A stretch of DNA of 64,000 nt, taken from assembly GCF_946893725.1 (NCBI RefSeq), contig NZ_CAMPPE010000005.1, forward strand, positions 22,619 through 86,618, given 5' to 3'. This stretch comes from Anaerococcus sp. Marseille-Q5996. GTDB taxonomy: Bacteria; Bacillota; Clostridia; Tissierellales; Peptoniphilaceae. The notes beneath the pieces are model-generated. The model was given only the letters and a program-made list of their open reading frames with translations, was not told the DNA's origin and ran no database searches. This document shows positions 61,410-64,000 of this stretch, one piece after another. How positions within the stretch are numbered: the stretch's first letter is position 1; each line of letters starts with the position of its first letter. The position numbers were made by a program, and so were the translations under genes.

Positions 61410-64000
61410 TTATTTACTTAAAAGGTAGTTGTATTCTGCTAGGGCATAGTTTGCTTGTGCCAATAGTCTTTGTGATTGTTCTAGTAAAGCGTTGATTTTC
61501 GCCCTATTTTTGGCTAAAGTTTTTGGGGCAAGGTCTTCTAGGATGCCTATGGCTCTGACTGTTGCTTTGTTTTTCTTAATTGCTGCTTCTATTTTGTCAC
61601 GTTTTGCTTCTAGGTCGCTTATCTTGTAAGTACCTTTTTTAAGGTATTTTAGATCATCTTTTAGTTCAATTGTGTCTTTTTTTGCAATTGAAGTTTCATT
61701 GATTGTAATTGTTGATGGCAGGTAGGAAGGGCTTTCTAATGGCCTATATACTGGGGTTGTGTTGCCAAATATTGGTCTTGTAATCTTTGTGTTTCTTGGT
61801 CTTTGACCTTCTGGACTGGTTTTTTCTGGATTTTCCCCATCTGCTGTATTATTTTCCCTGCCATTAGCTGAGTTGTCATCTGTTGGTGTATTTTCAACAT
61901 TTTCGCTTGCGTCACTACTATCAGTATCGCTATTGTCCGGATCTGGGTTTTGTGGATTGTTTTCTAATTCATTGTCATCATCGACTGGGTCCTCATTGCT
62001 AGGGTCTGGATTTTCTATCGGATTATCATCTTGATTTTCCGGTAAATTGCCTGCCTCTTCCTCATTTGGATTTTCTTCAGATGGATCCTTTTCTTCATCT
62101 TTTGGTTTTTCTTCTTCTGGGTCTGGTGTGGATGGAGTTTCTTCATTTGAAGGATCTTTTTCTGTTTCATTTTCTATATTTTCATCCACTTGATTTGATG
62201 CAATTTCAATTTCTTTGTCAATAGCATATAGATCCACTAGGTCAGCTGCCTTATTAATTTTTTCTAGGAAACTATCCTTTTTGTCTTGGTTAAGGCTTGT
62301 AGCAAATAATTTTTCTGCTAAGGCTGTTTTTGCATTTTCTAATTCTTGGCTTGCTTTTTCTTTTTTAGCTTTTTCGTCAGCTAATTTGATATTATTTTCT
62401 ATCTCCAATATTTTGTCAATTGTCTCTGCTTCTTCAATTTGATTTTCAAAGATAACTTTTTGTTCAGAATTTATGTGTTCTGAACTTTCTAAGCTTTGTT
62501 TCGCTTTGTCTTTTGCTTCAGATACTTCTTTTGCTCTAGAAGCTTCTTCTTCAGTTTCGTCTACTTTTTTATTTATTTCAGCTAATTCTTCTAGATTTTC
62601 CGCATTACTAATTTCTTCTTCAAATAATTTTACTTGGGCTTCTGTTAGATTTGTTTTTGCTTTTAAGTTTTCTATTGCTGATTCTTTGGCTGCTTTTAAG
62701 TCTTCTGCTGTTTTTTCTTTATTAGCAACTTCTACGGCTAATCTTATTTCTTCTTCGATTTTAGCTAGCATTTCTTTTTCTGTAGCTTCTGCAATTTGTT
62801 TTTCGAATTCCTCTTTTTGGTCTGGCCTTAAATTTTCTTTTGAATTTAAATTTTCTATTAATGATTTTTTATTTGATTCTAATTCTTGATTTGCTTTTTC
62901 TTTTTTAGCTTTTTCGTCAGTTTGGTCAATTTCTATTTGGATAGCTTCTAGTTCGGCTTGGTTTTCTGCATTTAAGATTCTATCTTTGAAAGCATCTTTT
63001 TGTTCTGGACTAAGATTTGTATTTTCTAATTTTTCTTCTAAGATTTGTTTTGAATTTGCTAATTCTTGTGCTATTTTTTCTTTTTTAGCTTTTTCGTCAG
63101 CTAATTTGATATTATTTTCTATCTCCAATATTTTGTCAATTGTATCTGCTTCTTCAATTTGATTTTCAAAGATAACTTTTTGTTCAGAATCTATATTTTC
63201 TGCATTTTCTAAACTTTGTTTCGCTTTGTCTTTTGCTTCAGACAGTTCTTTGGCTTTAGAAGCTTCTTCTTCAGCTTCGTCTACTTTTTTATTTATTTCA
63301 GCTAATTCTTCTAGATTTTCAGCATTGTTAATTTCTTCTTGGAGTGATTTTTTTTGCTCTTCTGTTAGATTTGTTTTTGCTTTTAAGTTTTCTATTGCTG
63401 ATTCTTTGGCTGCTTTTAAGTCTTCTGCTGTTTTTTCTTTATTAGCAACTTCTATGGCTAATCTTATTTCTTCTTCGATTTTAGCTAGCATTTCTTTTTC
63501 TGTAGCTTCTGCAATTTGTTTTTCGAATTCCTCTTTTTGGTCCGGTCTTAAATTTTCTTTTGAATTTAAATTTTCTCTTAATGATTTTTTGTTTGCTTCT
63601 AATTCTTGATTTGCTTTTTCTTTTTTAGCATTTTCGTCAGCTAGTTTAATATTGCTTTCAATTTCTAATAACTGCTCTACAGTTTCAGCATCTTCTATTT
63701 GCTTTTCAAAATCTGTCTTTTGATTAGAATTTATATTTTCTGCATTTTCTAAACTTTGTTTCGCATTATCTTTTGCTTCAGATACTTCTTTTGCTTTAGA
63801 AGCTTCTTCTTCAGTTTCGTCTACTTTTTTATTTATTTCAGCTAATTCTCCTAGATTTTCAGCATTGCTAATTTCTTCTTCAAATAATTTTACTTGGGCT
63901 TCTGTTAGATTTGTTTTTGCTTTTAAGTTTTCTATTGCTGATTCTTTGGCTGCTTTTAAGTCTTCTGCTGTTTTTTCTTTATTAGCAACTTCTACGGCTA
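61410..64000 (-). CDS. Giant helical-repeat surface protein (5' end outside window)
   Basis: The frame is open from 64000 (no start in the window) to a stop at 61410, at least 863 residues. The N-terminal two thirds are ~60-residue helical modules of four types, A-B-C-D, resembling GA/FIVAR-like bundles: for example LKAKTNLTEEQKKSLQEEI and KQSLENAENIDSEQKVIFE. An Asp/Glu/Pro/Asn-rich linker (about 140 residues) follows, then a C-terminal helical domain with VRAIGILEDLAPKTLAKN. There is no sortase signal, so attachment is by another means or it is secreted. The window boundary, not M at 63491, is the true limit of what is seen. Confidence 0.85.
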   Translation of the reverse strand, partial: AVEVANKEKTAEDLKAAKESAIENLKAKTNLTEAQVKLFEEEISNAENLGELAEINKKVDETEEEASKAKEVSEAKDNAKQSLENAENINSNQKTDFEKQIEDAETVEQLLEIESNIKLADENAKKEKANQELEANKKSLRENLNSKENLRPDQKEEFEKQIAEATEKEMLAKIEEEIRLAIEVANKEKTAEDLKAAKESAIENLKAKTNLTEEQKKSLQEEINNAENLEELAEINKKVDEAEEEASKAKELSEAKDKAKQSLENAENIDSEQKVIFENQIEEADTIDKILEIENNIKLADEKAKKEKIAQELANSKQILEEKLENTNLSPEQKDAFKDRILNAENQAELEAIQIEIDQTDEKAKKEKANQELESNKKSLIENLNSKENLRPDQKEEFEKQIAEATEKEMLAKIEEEIRLAVEVANKEKTAEDLKAAKESAIENLKAKTNLTEAQVKLFEEEISNAENLEELAEINKKVDETEEEASRAKEVSEAKDKAKQSLESSEHINSEQKVIFENQIEEAETIDKILEIENNIKLADEKAKKEKASQELENAKTALAEKLFATSLNQDKKDSFLEKINKAADLVDLYAIDKEIEIASNQVDENIENETEKDPSNEETPSTPDPEEEKPKDEEKDPSEENPNEEEAGNLPENQDDNPIENPDPSNEDPVDDDNELENNPQNPDPDNSDTDSSDASENVENTPTDDNSANGRENNTADGENPEKTSPEGQRPRNTKITRPIFGNTTPVYRPLESPSYLPSTITINETSIAKKDTIELKDDLKYLKKGTYKISDLEAKRDKIEAAIKKNKATVRAIGILEDLAPKTLAKNRAKINALLEQSQRLLAQANYALAEYNYLLSK

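Overview
The window is an AT-rich chromosomal segment of a low-GC Gram-positive anaerobe. ClpC/McsA/McsB/CtsR, ECF vitamin transporters with FMN and TPP riboswitches, strong AGGAGG ribosome-binding sites, a CarD regulator and wall-anchored surface proteins with N[P/A]KTG sorting signals all fit a peptoniphilic Firmicute such as Anaerococcus or a relative. The genus is inferred; no rRNA is present to fix it.

Positions 1-13.8 kb are mostly minus-strand housekeeping genes. These are ribU behind an FMN riboswitch, an orphan response regulator, a seven-gene run (carD, PIN-TRAM protein, ispD, ispF, metK, mreB, gpmA), a lipid kinase, a GntR-controlled ABC exporter, thiT behind a TPP riboswitch, and a small polysaccharide group (EpsG-like, Wzz-like, SH3 lipoprotein). 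An unassigned structured RNA candidate with its own terminator lies at 14.0-14.2 kb. It is followed by a probably leaderless DUF1893-ECF transporter pair. From 15 to 33 kb come envelope-stress genes (DUF2089/DUF4097), two glycolipid glycosyltransferases, a second ABC exporter, NAD salvage, manA, a D,D-carboxypeptidase, radA, gshA, ogt and small membrane proteins. From 33 to 50 kb are the ctsR-mcsA-mcsB-clpC operon with a clear CtsR operator, a carbohydrate ABC transporter, a YugP protease, LemA/DUF2207, a Ktr/Trk potassium system, a ferredoxin and an M42 peptidase.

From about 50.9 kb the character changes. Housekeeping genes give way to islands (50.9-52.0, 53.8-55.1, 57.6-58.8, 59.95-60.6 kb) packed with GC-rich palindromic repeats of several families. 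They surround a GIY-YIG nuclease gene, an epimerase/DJ-1 pair, a ComK-like gene, a tail-anchored acidic protein and three surface proteins. The last surface protein is a giant helical-repeat protein that runs off the right edge.

The points most worth a second look are: (i) a modular, structure-conserved repeat family of about 170 nt that looks like RNA and ends in a terminator-like hairpin; related hairpins are tandemly repeated in the ribU leader. (ii) An McsB that has lost the catalytic residues of arginine kinase. (iii) The unassigned RNA at 14.0 kb. (iv) A ComK-like protein with codon use unlike its neighbours. (v) Unusual gene starts and breaks: a leaderless ATG, a likely ATT start, an A6 frameshift, and a DUF2207 paralogue with an internal deletion.
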